Made by a program: the position numbers and the translations under genes. This document shows positions 42,208 through 52,706 of a DNA stretch of 64,000 nt, piece after piece; position 1 is the stretch's first letter, and each line of letters starts with the position of its first letter. Under the pieces are notes generated by a model that searched no databases, had not been told where the DNA came from, and saw only the letters and a list, made by a program, of their open reading frames with translations. The stretch is from Phycisphaerales bacterium (GTDB taxonomy: Bacteria > Planctomycetota > Phycisphaerae > Sedimentisphaerales > UBA12454): assembly GCA_003142595.1 (NCBI GenBank), contig PLMU01000014.1, positions 1 to 64,000 of the forward strand, written 5' to 3'.

Positions 42208-43260
42208 TTATTTTATCAGAACCCGGTTGCCTTTGACAACCAGTTTATCCGCCGCGAAAAGTCTTATCGCTTCAGGATACGCGATACATTCCTGCTCGAA
42301 TACCCTTGCCGCCAAACTGTCCGGCGTATCGTCATTCATAACAGGGCACGTTCGCTGAACAATAATTGGTCCTTTGTCATATTCGTTTGTGCAAAAGTGA
42401 ACCGTGCAGCCGCTTACTTTGCAGCCCGCCTTCAAAACCGCCTCGTGCACGAAATGTCCCCACATTCCCTGTCCGCCGAATGCCGGCAAAAGCGCAGGAT
42501 GAATATTCATTACTCGATTTTCCAGTCCCTCAGGGATTTTCCAAAGGCACAGCCATCCGGCCTGCAAAACAAGATCGACCTTCGCGTCGAGAAGCACTTT
42601 GCTTATTTGTTTGCTGAAGCCGTCGATATCCGGATAATCTTTTTTTCTGATTATCTCCAGCGGCAATTTTGCCGCCATTGCCTTTTCGACTCCTGCCGTC
42701 TCGGACCTCGACGAAATAACAGCCGCAATCTCGGCGTTTAACTGTTTTTGTTTAATTATCTCATTAATATTTATCATTGTTCTGCCGGAACCGCTGACAA
42801 GAAACCCCAGCCGCAAATGTTTTGTTTTTTCTTTTTGCTGTTTCTGTTCGATATCACCTGCCGCGTCGATTGAACGGTTCACGAGTTTGTCTGCGATTTT
42901 ATTTTTCTCCCGCGGGATATGATTAATCTGCCAATTCTCGAATCCGTCGAGCAGTTCGAAACACTGGCTGAAAAGCTCCCTGATATTATCGTTCTTGACT
43001 TTGTAATCGCCGTTGATTTGCCTGACCATCAACTCGCTGTCGCTGAAGATTTTTATATTCTTTGCTTCGAGAGATTTTGCTTTTTGCAGTGCCGTTAAAA
43101 GTGCGGTGTATTCGGCGATATTGTTCGTGGCGTTGGGCAGAAATTTCGCTTCTGCGCTGATTTGTTTTCCTGCTGAATCGAGGATGATGAACGCGCCCGC
43201 GGCAGGGCCGGGATTGCCTCTGCTTCCGCCGTCTGTGTAAATAGTTATGGTTTCGGCCAA
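42208..43260 (-). CDS. fusion of RNase HI and PurN (GAR transformylase)
   Basis: Residues ~1-130 form RNase HI: TDGGSRGNPGPAAGAF, NIAEYTALLTAL, SDSELMVRQ and ENKIADKLV supply the D-E-D-D catalytic set. After a Lys/Gln linker (about 132-148), residues ~150-350 are PurN: LVSGSGRTMI, VLQAGWLCL, catalytic NIHPALLPAF (Asn/His), HFCTNEYDKGPIIVQ (Asp). The two active sites look complete. The chain would degrade RNA in RNA-DNA hybrids and also formylate glycinamide ribonucleotide in purine synthesis. No stop or frameshift separates them. Four-base gap to the CdsZ-like gene upstream. Confidence 0.9.
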   Translation of the reverse strand: MAETITIYTDGGSRGNPGPAAGAFIILDSAGKQISAEAKFLPNATNNIAEYTALLTALQKAKSLEAKNIKIFSDSELMVRQINGDYKVKNDNIRELFSQCFELLDGFENWQINHIPREKNKIADKLVNRSIDAAGDIEQKQQKEKTKHLRLGFLVSGSGRTMININEIIKQKQLNAEIAAVISSRSETAGVEKAMAAKLPLEIIRKKDYPDIDGFSKQISKVLLDAKVDLVLQAGWLCLWKIPEGLENRVMNIHPALLPAFGGQGMWGHFVHEAVLKAGCKVSGCTVHFCTNEYDKGPIIVQRTCPVMNDDTPDSLAARVFEQECIAYPEAIRLFAADKLVVKGNRVLIK

Positions 43261-43264
43261 ACCG

Positions 43265-43999
43265 TCAGTTCTCCGTGTCCTTCATATACAGAATACGGGT
43301 GCAATTCGGGCAGCGAATTATTTCGTCGCGGCTCATCAGAGTATTTGCCGTTTCTGTGGTAAGCGACATAAAACATCCGCCGCAGGTGTAAATTCCGCTT
43401 CTGTTGTCCTGCACTTCGATTTCCGCGATTGCCTCGCCGTCATAAGTATCGGCAACTCGTTTGAAAACTTCCAGCGCCTCGGCCGACACATCGCGAGCCG
43501 CCTGCTGCCAGTGCCGTTCGATATCCGCTATTTCGTCTTCGAATTTTTTCGCCAGCTCTTCGTTCTGTTTACGAATCTCATTAAGCTCGTTCTTGGCCAG
43601 TTCGATCTGCTGTTTTATCTGGTCGCATTGAACCTGGTCGGCGTCGATATTTTTCATCAGTTCAAGAGCCTGGTTTTCTATTTTGCTGTTGTCGGCCTTG
43701 GTTGTATTAAGCTCCGTAAGTATCGCCGCGTATTCCTTGTTGCTCTTGGCGACGTTCAAAGCCGCGCGATACTTGGCAAGCGTCTGGTCCACGCTTTTTA
43801 TCTCAAGCTCGAACCTGTCTGCCTGGATTTTCGTTAGCTGGATTTCTTCCTGCTTGGCCTGGAGAGAGTTTTGAAGTGTACGGAGCTGGTTTTCTTTTAG
43901 AATAACATTTCGCCGACAGCGCATTAACTTTGCCTTAGCTGCCCTTAAGCTGTTTTCAACGCTTTGTAGTTTTACCAGAGCATTGAGTACTGTTCCCAT
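43265..43999 (-). CDS. CdsZ-type coiled-coil zinc-ribbon protein
   Basis: Long N-terminal coiled coil (about 1-190, heptads ending LEIKSVDQTLAKYRAALN..., ELAKKFEDEIADIERHW) followed by a zinc ribbon GIYTCGGCFMSLT...IIRCPNCTRIL with two CxxC pairs. Such proteins, first described in planctomycetes and Chlamydia, bind the ribosome or nucleic acid as hibernation or cell-division-linked factors; the exact role here is inferred. GGAGCG lies upstream of the ATG. Cotranscribed with the RNase H-PurN gene. Confidence 0.88.
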   Translation of the reverse strand: MGTVLNALVKLQSVENSLRAAKAKLMRCRRNVILKENQLRTLQNSLQAKQEEIQLTKIQADRFELEIKSVDQTLAKYRAALNVAKSNKEYAAILTELNTTKADNSKIENQALELMKNIDADQVQCDQIKQQIELAKNELNEIRKQNEELAKKFEDEIADIERHWQQAARDVSAEALEVFKRVADTYDGEAIAEIEVQDNRSGIYTCGGCFMSLTTETANTLMSRDEIIRCPNCTRILYMKDTEN

Positions 44000-44147
44000 G
44001 AACGCTCCTTAAATTGCTAAAGATAAAAATAATGAACCATACATTATCAGCAAAAATTCTCCATATTCAACAAAAAATTTTGTTTTTTTCTCCCATTTCA
44101 GCCAATTACTTGTAGTTTACTGTCAGTTAAGGATTAAGGAACTGCTT

Positions 44148-45347
44148 TTGAAACCTGAACTTACAGCCCCCGCGGGCACTTTGGGAAAACTTATTTGGGC
44201 CGCCCAATATAGTGCTGATGCCGTCTATTTCGGCACAGATTTCGGCTCTTTAAGGGCTTACGCCGGTAATTTTACGCTCGATGACGCCGCAAAAGGCCTC
44301 GATTATCTTCATAAAAACGGCAAAAAAGGCTACGTTACTCTGAATATTTATCCGTTTAGCGATGAATACGCCAAACTGCTTGATATCGCCGGCAAACTAG
44401 CCGACGCCAAAGCAGATGCCCTGATTGTTGCCGATATAGGCCTGATTTTTGAGCTGAAAAAAGCAGGCATAAAAATTCCAATCCACATCAGCACCCAGGC
44501 AAACACCACAAGCAGTCAAACTGTCCTGGCATATAGACAACTCGGAGCGGCAAGAGTAAACCTCGCAAGAGAGTTGTCTTTTGAGCAGATAAAACAGATT
44601 AGCAAAGATACTCAGCACAGCGGCATCGAACTTGAAGTCTTCATCCACGGCGCAGTCTGCTTTTCATACTCCGGCAGATGCGCAATCAGCGACTACCTCA
44701 CCGGCCGAAAAGCAAATAAGGGAGAATGCACTCATCCCTGCAGATGGGGATATTCTCTTGTTGAAGAAAAAAGACCCGATGAATTTTTTCCGGTCTTCGA
44801 AGACCAGCGAGGCCAATACCTCTTCAACTCCAAAGACCTCTCGCTGTTTGAATATATCGAGCCTCTCGCACAGGCCGGCGTATCTTCATTCAAAATCGAA
44901 GGAAGAATGAAATCGGTGCATTACATCGCTTCAGTCGTTTCGCTTTACAGGCAGCTTATCGACGGCAAAAAAATTAGCCCGCAGGATTGTCTCAAACTTT
45001 TAAGCAGGGTGAAAAATCGTGGCTACTCAACAGGCTTTATGAAAGGTTCAATCACTCCCGATGATTACAGCTATGAAAAAAGTCAGTCGAAATCCGGAGC
45101 GGTTTTTGTTGGCGATATCACCGATGAAAAAGTCGAGAGCGGCAGCATTTGTTTTGTACGAAACAAAATCTTCGCAGGCGAAAAAATTGAAGTCTTAACG
45201 CCAAGAGGCGATATCTCAGAAATCACAATGCCAAATCCTTTAAAAACCACCGAAGGCCAATTAGTCGAATTTATCAACAACCCGCAAAAGATTATTCTCG
45301 AGCAGAAATTGCCCACCTATTCAATTTTACGCAGACTATCAGGATAA
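44148..45347 (+). CDS. U32 family peptidase / tRNA-rRNA hydroxylase-like protein
   Basis: Belongs to the U32 'peptidase' family, several of which (TrhP, RlhA) act in tRNA or rRNA hydroxylation with an Fe-S cluster. The start KPELTAPAGTLGKL is diagnostic. The Cys pattern VFIHGAVCFSYSGRCAISDYLTGR...GECTHPCRWGY gives four Cys for a metal/Fe-S site. TTG start at 44148 with AAGGA about 14 bases upstream and AAGGAA near. 399 residues. Monocistronic, divergent from the CdsZ gene. Confidence 0.92.
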   Translation: MKPELTAPAGTLGKLIWAAQYSADAVYFGTDFGSLRAYAGNFTLDDAAKGLDYLHKNGKKGYVTLNIYPFSDEYAKLLDIAGKLADAKADALIVADIGLIFELKKAGIKIPIHISTQANTTSSQTVLAYRQLGAARVNLARELSFEQIKQISKDTQHSGIELEVFIHGAVCFSYSGRCAISDYLTGRKANKGECTHPCRWGYSLVEEKRPDEFFPVFEDQRGQYLFNSKDLSLFEYIEPLAQAGVSSFKIEGRMKSVHYIASVVSLYRQLIDGKKISPQDCLKLLSRVKNRGYSTGFMKGSITPDDYSYEKSQSKSGAVFVGDITDEKVESGSICFVRNKIFAGEKIEVLTPRGDISEITMPNPLKTTEGQLVEFINNPQKIILEQKLPTYSILRRLSG

Positions 45348-45413
45348 AAAACGCTTCGATTTTTTAATTGTATCGTTTTATTAATTTGGTATATTGCCGT
45401 TGTAGGATTTTGG

Positions 45414-46781
45414 ATGGAGTTTATGTCGAGTCAGGACGACAAAATCAGTTGGTTGTTCAGCGAGATTCAAAGGTGGGTGCGCGAGGGTATTATTGATTCC
45501 ACTGCCGCCGAGTCTATCGGCAGACTTTATCCTCAGCCGCAATCTAAAACATCACGTCCCTGGGCACTAATAGTCTTTTCCGGCATCGGCGCGGTAATCA
45601 TCGGACTGGGGATTATTTTGCTTTTCGCATACAACTGGCACGATATGACCAAATTCACTAAATTGTCGGTTGTCTTTGGTTCTCTCATATTGGCGCACTT
45701 CATTGGTATTACACTTTTCATTCGCAGCGACCGCTTCAAAGGAATCGGCGAAGCTCTTTGCGTTCTTGGCACTATGCTTTTTGGAGCCGGCATCTGGCTT
45801 GTTGCCCAGATTTATCATATTGAAGAACATTTTCCAAACGCTTTTCTACTGTGGGGCATAGGCGCTTTGCTAATGGCATGGACAATGCCGTCGATAATAC
45901 AGGCGATTATTGCCGCGGTGTTATTTACCATCTGGGCTGCGACAGAATCTGTGGAATTTAGTACTGCTATGCCTTATGTGTTTGCACTTCTTTTGCTGCT
46001 GCTGCCGATTGTATATACTCAATGTTCGAGAATACTGCTTGCGGTTCTTCTTTCAGCTTTTACAGTGTCGGCAATTTTTGTATTTGCGATTTATGACAGA
46101 GCAGAGCCTGTTTTCTATTGTTTATTATGCGTATTTGCAATCTATACAGCCGCATCGATGATGCAGCAGAAATTTGCCGGGTTTGAAATTCTCACTCCGA
46201 TTTATTTCTTCTTCGGTATGACAGGTTATTTTATCACTTTATATATTTTGACTTTTCCTTTTATTCTAAACGAGATTGTAGAACAAAAACTGAATGAATT
46301 GAATATTTTTTACAAAATTGTGCCGCTGGCGATTATGGCGGCAGGATGGCTTTTCGTAGGCTGGCAGGTGGTGAAAAAGGAAAAGCTTAAATATTTTTCA
46401 TATGAACTATTCTTAATGCCGCTAATGTCAGTTTTCTTTACCTGTGTTTCATTGGGTATAATAAAATATACAGCATATTCAGCAGGATATCATCATGATA
46501 CAGTTATACGTGGTTCGTCATACCCGAATATAGTGTTCAATCTTGTACTTCTCGCGCATGCCGTAGTAATGATGGCAAAAGGCTATAAGGATTTGGTGCT
46601 GAGCCAGACTATTGTCGGCACTTTGCTTCTTATCGCCTTGGTAATCGCCAGGTATTTCGACCTTTTTGAAAGTCTTGCCGTTCGGGGATTGATTTTCGTA
46701 ATTGTAGGCGTTCTGATTTTCGGTCAGGGATTTTTCTACGTGCATTCGAAGAGAAAAAAGGCCTTGCAGGAAATTAAATGA
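45414..46781 (+). CDS. DUF2157 membrane protein
   Basis: The cytoplasmic N-terminus (SSQDDKISWLFSEIQRWVREGIIDSTAAESIGRLYP) is the diagnostic DUF2157 region, followed by about 12 hydrophobic helices. Function unknown; the family is often beside a GDYXXLXY protein, as here, which overlaps by 4 bases. ATG 45414 is preferred; an in-frame ATG lies 9 bases on. Confidence 0.88.
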   Translation: MEFMSSQDDKISWLFSEIQRWVREGIIDSTAAESIGRLYPQPQSKTSRPWALIVFSGIGAVIIGLGIILLFAYNWHDMTKFTKLSVVFGSLILAHFIGITLFIRSDRFKGIGEALCVLGTMLFGAGIWLVAQIYHIEEHFPNAFLLWGIGALLMAWTMPSIIQAIIAAVLFTIWAATESVEFSTAMPYVFALLLLLLPIVYTQCSRILLAVLLSAFTVSAIFVFAIYDRAEPVFYCLLCVFAIYTAASMMQQKFAGFEILTPIYFFFGMTGYFITLYILTFPFILNEIVEQKLNELNIFYKIVPLAIMAAGWLFVGWQVVKKEKLKYFSYELFLMPLMSVFFTCVSLGIIKYTAYSAGYHHDTVIRGSSYPNIVFNLVLLAHAVVMMAKGYKDLVLSQTIVGTLLLIALVIARYFDLFESLAVRGLIFVIVGVLIFGQGFFYVHSKRKKALQEIK

Positions 46782-47326
46782 GAAAGTTTCTTATAATTTG
46801 TGCTGCTCTTTTGCAGGTTTTCCTGCTGGCCTTTATCGGCGGCCAGAGAGAATATGTACTTCGCACCGGCAGAACAATTTATCTGCGAACAGCGCCTGTT
46901 GACCCCAGAGATTTTTTCCGTGGAGATTATGTCCGGCTGCGATATGAAATATCCAGCATAGGCAAAGAATCTTTCAGAGACGGGTTGCTGATAGAAAGCA
47001 AAAGTGAAGGTTCACATAAATATAAAGGAAAACAGGTTTATGTTGTATTGAAAGTGGATAGTAACGATTTGGCAAGTATGGTCTATGTTACCGATAAAAA
47101 ACCGGCCAATGGACAATTATATATCCGCGGCAGGGGTGAAGACAATTATTATAGTTGGTGTATTAGTGTTCTATATGGAATCGAAGCTTATTTTGTCGAA
47201 CAGGGCAAAGGCAAAGAGTTAGAGAAAATGAATTCCTGGAGCAGTCCTACTGCAATTGATATGAAAGTTGCCTTAGGCAGTAACGGCATAGCTGTTCTTG
47301 ATGGCTATCGCACGCAAGCAAAATAA
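46778..47326 (+). CDS. GDYXXLXY-domain membrane protein
   Basis: One N-terminal hydrophobic helix (FLIICAALLQVFLLAFIGG) then the diagnostic motif DPRDFFRGDYVRLRYEIS, and a beta-rich extracytoplasmic domain. Family role is unknown; it is normally encoded next to DUF2157 proteins and the two probably form a membrane pair. Start overlaps the DUF2157 stop by 4 bases (ATGA), showing translational coupling. Confidence 0.9.
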   Translation: MRKFLIICAALLQVFLLAFIGGQREYVLRTGRTIYLRTAPVDPRDFFRGDYVRLRYEISSIGKESFRDGLLIESKSEGSHKYKGKQVYVVLKVDSNDLASMVYVTDKKPANGQLYIRGRGEDNYYSWCISVLYGIEAYFVEQGKGKELEKMNSWSSPTAIDMKVALGSNGIAVLDGYRTQAK

Positions 47327-47445
47327 AAATCCCCCCCAACAGCGGTAGCAGTAGCACCACATGGCGTATTTAATTCTGAAACTCATGCTTTTTAGCATAA
47401 AAATAGGCATTTCTCAAAAAATTCAGAAAAATTTCAAAAAATATA

Positions 47446-47479
47446 TTGACAAAGAGTGCTCTGTAACGTAGAGTACTCT
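47446..47479 (+). promoter_or_regulatory. promoter with twin AGAGTRCTCT operators
   Basis: TTGACA (47446-47451), 17-bp spacer, -10 TAGAGT (47469-47474). Two copies of a palindrome flank or overlap it: AGAGTGCTCT (47453-47462) and AGAGTACTCT (47470-47479), 17 bp apart centre to centre. This is a natural place for repression by the small HTH regulator encoded two genes on. Confidence 0.6.
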
Positions 47480-47517
47480 ATATAAAAGTGCTAATTTAAA
47501 TTTGAAAGGAACAATTA

Positions 47518-48099
47518 ATGGATAAATTAAATGGCGAAAATGCTCAGGAATCTCTAGCGGCGATTGAGAACATTATGAAACAGACTCGCAAAGCCATAGC
47601 TTCCTCCCATGCAAATTCTTTACTGATTCTTTGGGGTGTTATCTGGGTAGTTAATAATACTGTGCTTCAATTTTATCCTGATTATGCCCATTATATAAGT
47701 TGGGGTTTTGTTGCAGTCGGCATGTTTGGCACATTTCTAATCCACCATATTTCTCATACCGAGCCTTCCATACGGTCAGAAAGTCGATTACGCATAGGCC
47801 GGCGTATATTGTGTTCCTGGATTTTGTTATACGCTTATGTTTTTATATGGCTTGCGATGTTGGCGCCTTTTAATGGTCTTCAGATAAATGCCGTTTGTTC
47901 CACGGCGGCCATGTTTGCATACATCCTGATAGGGCTATGGGTCGGCAGTTATTTTATGGTCTGGCTTGGGCTGGCGGTGACGGCGATGACCTTAATAGGA
48001 TTTTATTTTATCCCGCACTATTATTGTCTTTGGATGGCTTTTACCGGCGGCGGCACAATTCTCTGCACAGGCTTATATATTAGATTGCGGTGGAGGTAA
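47518..48099 (+). CDS. membrane protein paired with an HTH regulator
   Basis: 193 residues with about five hydrophobic helices after a hydrophilic N-terminus (SLAAIENIMKQTRKAIASSHANS), for example LLILWGVIWVVNNTVL, WGFVAVGMFGTFLI, LCSWILLYAYVFIWLAML, IGLWVGSYFMVWLGLAVTAM. No enzyme motif seen. Membrane proteins of this size often accompany PadR/ArsR-type regulators. The 3' end abuts the regulator, whose ribosome site lies within this gene. Confidence 0.75.
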   Translation: MDKLNGENAQESLAAIENIMKQTRKAIASSHANSLLILWGVIWVVNNTVLQFYPDYAHYISWGFVAVGMFGTFLIHHISHTEPSIRSESRLRIGRRILCSWILLYAYVFIWLAMLAPFNGLQINAVCSTAAMFAYILIGLWVGSYFMVWLGLAVTAMTLIGFYFIPHYYCLWMAFTGGGTILCTGLYIRLRWR

Positions 48100-48101
48100 A
48101 T

Positions 48102-48401
48102 ATGACTGAGCTTGATAACATCATACATCAGCCGATCCGTCTGCGAATAATGTCGGCGCTGGTTGCCCTTGAACATGGCGGGCAGATGGATTTTATTTTT
48201 CTGCGAAATCTTTTGAAAGCAACGGATGGTAATCTCGGCGCTCATTTGGAAAAACTCGAGGGTGCAGGCTACATCAGAATTGAAAAAACTTTTGTAGCCA
48301 AAAAACCGCGTACTTTCATCAGTGTTTCAGACAAAGGTCGGGATGCGTTTATTCAACATATTGCCGCACTTAAACTGATAATTAAAACCTCAAAAGGTTA
48401 A
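48102..48401 (+). CDS. winged-helix transcriptional regulator
   Basis: 99 residues from ATG 48102, chosen because GGAGG (48092-48096) is 5 bases upstream; an earlier GTG at 48090 would extend into the ribosome site. Winged-helix core PIRLRIMSALVALEHGGQMDFIFLRNLLKATDGNLGAHLEKLEGAGYIRIEKTFVAKKPRTFISVSDKGRDAF is typical of the PF13601/ArsR-like single-domain repressors. Probably autoregulates the pair through the twin operators at 47453-47479. Ligand unknown. Confidence 0.9.
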   Translation: MTELDNIIHQPIRLRIMSALVALEHGGQMDFIFLRNLLKATDGNLGAHLEKLEGAGYIRIEKTFVAKKPRTFISVSDKGRDAFIQHIAALKLIIKTSKG

Positions 48402-48636
48402 AACAAAGGTGAGCAGAAATTTTAGGCGTATTCAATATTTAGCCCCAAAAGCCATAATTGGCTCAATTTAATAATTTATTTTTATTTATATGGACTTTTG
48501 AGGGTCTATTTCATATGATTTCTGTGTGTTTAGTTGTTTTGGTGTATATTTTCATCTCCCAGGAGTATATTTCCAAAGTAAATTAAAAATGGGAGAAAGT
48601 ATTTTTTATGCCTTTAAATAGGCCAAGGAGTTAGTA

Positions 48637-48840
48637 ATGAGTACAGGTACAGTAAAATGGTTCAATTCGGAAAAAGGTTATGGTTTTATTACTCCAGATG
48701 ACGGCGGCAGCGATTTGTTCGTTCATCATTCAGAAGTTAAGACCGCAGGTTACGCATCACTCAATGAAAACCAGAAGGTTAACTTTGAGGTTGGCCAGGG
48801 CAAGAAAGGCCCTTGTGCAAACAATGTAACACCTGTCTAA
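48637..48840 (+). CDS. cspA: cold-shock-domain protein
   Basis: Single-stranded nucleic-acid-binding [18 protein letters not shown] (RNP1) and DLFVHHS (RNP2). 67 residues. AAGGAG sits 6 bases before the ATG and a terminator follows at 48860. The 235-bp leader before it has no gene and may hold the usual cold-shock UTR, though I see no conserved cold-box. Confidence 0.96.
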   Translation: MSTGTVKWFNSEKGYGFITPDDGGSDLFVHHSEVKTAGYASLNENQKVNFEVGQGKKGPCANNVTPV

Positions 48841-48859
48841 CAACACAGAATTGCACACT

Positions 48860-48892
48860 AAAAGGCTCGCCCTGGGGGTGGGCCTTTTTTAT
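48860..48892 (+). terminator. intrinsic terminator of cspA
   Basis: Stem AAAAGGC/GCCTTTT with an internal CCC/GGG pair across the loop, followed by a run of six T. Position directly after the cspA stop. Confidence 0.8.
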
Positions 48893-48962
48893 TAATTCAT
48901 AGATTATAAATCGTTAAATAACCATGTTGAAAGATTCGGCTCAGTTACAATAAATTTTCCGC

Positions 48963-49115
48963 CTATACGTATAGATACTCTTCAGCTTGAGAAAGTATTA
49001 GTTCCTCATTATTTTTCTGGCTGATATTATTCTTCGAAATAATCTGCCCGTATGTTTCCAGACTGAGGAATCCATACAATAATGCTAATGTGTAAAATGC
49101 TTCAATATTTTCCAT
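48963..49115 (-). CDS. possible 50-residue protein
   Basis: Leftward open frame starting MENIEAFYTLALLYGFLSLETYG and ending in Glu/Ile-rich sequence. Supported by TTAGGA 8 bases before the ATG and by aliphatic/aromatic helix character; no homologue recognised. It occupies most of the 400-bp gap between cspA and cysK, which otherwise holds only the cspA terminator. Confidence 0.4.
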   Translation of the reverse strand: MENIEAFYTLALLYGFLSLETYGQIISKNNISQKNNEELILSQAEEYLYV

Positions 49116-49242
49116 TTGTTGTATCCTAATTTATTTAAATTTTAATTAAAATTTATAATCCGACTGCGAAATAAATAGGACAGCAACAATAAAATGTGCT
49201 ATTTTCTTTAAGGATAATGTTATGAGTAATAATATACTTCAT

Positions 49243-50172
49243 CTACGGCTCCTGGAACAGCCATGTCGAGAGATACCGTTCTCCCGTATCTGGCAAAATA
49301 ACGACTATTAATTTATCTTTGTTTTCTTTGCGTTTGGCAACTTCGAGTCCGGCCCATAATGCGGCGCCGCCGGAGATACCGGCCAAAATGCCCTCTAACT
49401 TTGCCAGTTGTCTTGCGGTTTCGCCGGCATCTGCGTCTTTAACGCGAACAATCTCGTCGATTATTTCTCTGTTCAACACATTCGGAACGAAACCGGCGCC
49501 TATGCCCTGAATTTTGTGCGGACTGGGCTTGCCGCCGGACAGCACCGGCGAAGAATCCGGCTCAACAGCAATTGCCTTGAATGTCTTTTTTCTTTTTTTG
49601 ATTACCTCGGCTATGCCGGTAATGGTGCCGCCTGTGCCGACGCCGGAAACGAGAATATCGACTTTGCCATCGGTATCATTCCATATTTCTTCTGCTGTGG
49701 TTCTGCGATGTATTTCGGGATTGGCCGGGTTGTTGAATTGCTGCGGTATAAAGCTGTTCGGTGTTTGCTTGGCAAGCTCCTCTGCCTTTTCAATTGCCCC
49801 TTTCATCCCTTTCGGTCCTTCGGTAAGCACAAGTTCTGCTCCGAAGATTTTCAGTAACTGCCTCCTTTCAATACTCATAGTTTCAGGCATAGTAAGAATC
49901 AATTTATATCCCTTTGCCGCGGCCACAAATGCCAAAGCAATGCCCGTATTTCCGCTTGTCGGCTCTATTATTATCGAATCCTTGCGCAGCAGACCTTTCT
50001 TTTCCGCATCTTCAATTAACGCTACGCCTATTCGGTCCTTGACGCTGGAAAGAGGGTTAAATGATTCTATTTTCACGGCTACGATCGCATTTAATCCTTC
50101 AGTAATTCTGTTGAGTTTCACCAAAGGCGTATTGCCGATAGTTTTGGTAATATCTTCAAATATTTTTCCCAT
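49243..50172 (-). CDS. cysK: cysteine synthase
   Basis: PLP enzyme making cysteine from O-acetylserine and sulfide. PLP Lys in [11 protein letters not shown], then [19 protein letters not shown] and [13 protein letters not shown] end. 309 residues. Last gene of the sulfur operon Rrf2 - yezD - DUF3034 - metY - cysK, reading leftward. AGATAAAAAATGGG precedes it. Confidence 0.97.
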   Translation of the reverse strand: MGKIFEDITKTIGNTPLVKLNRITEGLNAIVAVKIESFNPLSSVKDRIGVALIEDAEKKGLLRKDSIIIEPTSGNTGIALAFVAAAKGYKLILTMPETMSIERRQLLKIFGAELVLTEGPKGMKGAIEKAEELAKQTPNSFIPQQFNNPANPEIHRRTTAEEIWNDTDGKVDILVSGVGTGGTITGIAEVIKKRKKTFKAIAVEPDSSPVLSGGKPSPHKIQGIGAGFVPNVLNREIIDEIVRVKDADAGETARQLAKLEGILAGISGGAALWAGLEVAKRKENKDKLIVVILPDTGERYLSTWLFQEP

Positions 50173-50194
50173 TTTTTATCTCCAGTCTAACTGT

Positions 50195-51490
<1,296 letters not shown>

Positions 51491-51499
51491 TTAACTCCT

Positions 51500-52333
51500 T
51501 TAAAATGCATATTGAGCGCTTAAAACAACTCCGTCGCCGAGTCCGGTAGCAGCAGTTCCCGTTCGATTGCCGGTGATTACATAAGCGGCAACCAATGAAA
51601 AGTTTTTATTTACAAACCAGGCAATATGAGCGTCCCAGTAGTCGGCATTCTTAAAATCGCTGAATTTCGCTCCCTGCCGGTATTCAACGCCAACGGCCAC
51701 ATTCTCAAGAGGCAGCACATCGATATTTCCGAAAAACACTTCGTCGCGTTGTTTATCGAAGCCCAGAACTCCAAGAACTTTTCCCTTTGTGGAAAGCAAA
51801 CCGCCGCTTATCAGCACAGGCTTAGGGAAAACTTTCTTGATAAGTTTTGTTGCCACTATGTAATAGTCAAAATCGGTACTGTCTTTAGCGGCGTCGTAGG
51901 TTGTATGTTTAAAGACCGTGCCGACTGAAACAGCAGGGATATATTCCTTTTCTTCCAGCACAAGCAATTTTGCGCCGAAGTTGTGTTTCTCTATATTATT
52001 CTGGAAGCTTGTTGAAATATGTTCATAACCGTAAGAAAGCTCTAAACGGTTAAAAAAAGTTTGCGCAATACCGACTGTTGACCAGTCTATTTTGCTTTGT
52101 TTAAGATTTACATACCAGGTGCCAATCTGCGGTTTACTGGTGACGACATTGTCGAGAGAAAATTTACTCGGCTTATTAGACTCTTCGATTTTCTCGCCGG
52201 CAGTATAAGCCAGAGGGTTAAAAGCAATGCCTCCAACTCCTTCAAGGTTAATTAGCGGAACGCCGGCGTACGAGAGAGTGTTTGCTGACACCAGTCCCAG
52301 GCCGACCAATACAATTACAACCAACTTTTTCAT
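51500..52333 (-). CDS. DUF3034 outer-membrane-type protein
   Basis: Signal peptide KKLVVIVLVGLGLVSANTLSYA, then a beta-strand-rich body with an aromatic C-terminal end AQYAF, as in outer-membrane barrels; matches the DUF3034 layout (GGIAFNPLAY, then repeated amphipathic strands). Role unknown. Its place within a sulfur-assimilation operon suggests envelope uptake or export of a sulfur compound (inference). AAGGAG upstream. Confidence 0.8.
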   Translation of the reverse strand: MKKLVVIVLVGLGLVSANTLSYAGVPLINLEGVGGIAFNPLAYTAGEKIEESNKPSKFSLDNVVTSKPQIGTWYVNLKQSKIDWSTVGIAQTFFNRLELSYGYEHISTSFQNNIEKHNFGAKLLVLEEKEYIPAVSVGTVFKHTTYDAAKDSTDFDYYIVATKLIKKVFPKPVLISGGLLSTKGKVLGVLGFDKQRDEVFFGNIDVLPLENVAVGVEYRQGAKFSDFKNADYWDAHIAWFVNKNFSLVAAYVITGNRTGTAATGLGDGVVLSAQYAF

Positions 52334-52462
52334 TGGAAAATCTCCTTAAAATTTTCTGTTCATCCATTAAACAGGATTTTCCAGATGTCTGGTTGTGCCC
52401 GTCTTTAATATTTATTTATATCCGTTCCTGCGGCATGACCGCCCGGAAAAACTTTTACTTAA

Positions 52463-52657
52463 CTAAATGCCGCCTCCTTTCTCGACATTACAGGATTCGT
52501 CGAATCTTTTGCGTTGTGTCACTTCAATTTGCACTATTTGTGCGTTGTGCACTTTGATTAAAACGCTTCCGAATTCCAGACCGGCTACAGCCGTTGCAAT
52601 ATCGCGTATAATGGCATTAGTTGTCGATGCGTCATTTATATTATTTTTCGAACTCAT
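52463..52657 (-). CDS. yezD: YezD-like small protein (DUF2292)
   Basis: 64 residues, core LEFGSVLIKVHNAQIVQIEVTQRKRF, matching YezD/DUF2292. In Firmicutes yezD belongs to the cysteine/sulfide regulon controlled by CymR, an Rrf2 protein, and the same combination is seen here. Exact function unknown. AGGAATAAAATG gives the start. Confidence 0.9.
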   Translation of the reverse strand: MSSKNNINDASTTNAIIRDIATAVAGLEFGSVLIKVHNAQIVQIEVTQRKRFDESCNVEKGGGI

Positions 52658-52706
52658 TTTATTCCTATTATTCCTATGGTTTTACTTATAGTGTTCCCAA
52701 AAAAAA

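Noticed and set aside
52334..52462. SAM or other sulfur riboswitch between yezD and DUF3034
   Set aside because: Only a short CCAGACATCTGG palindrome; no SAM-riboswitch consensus.
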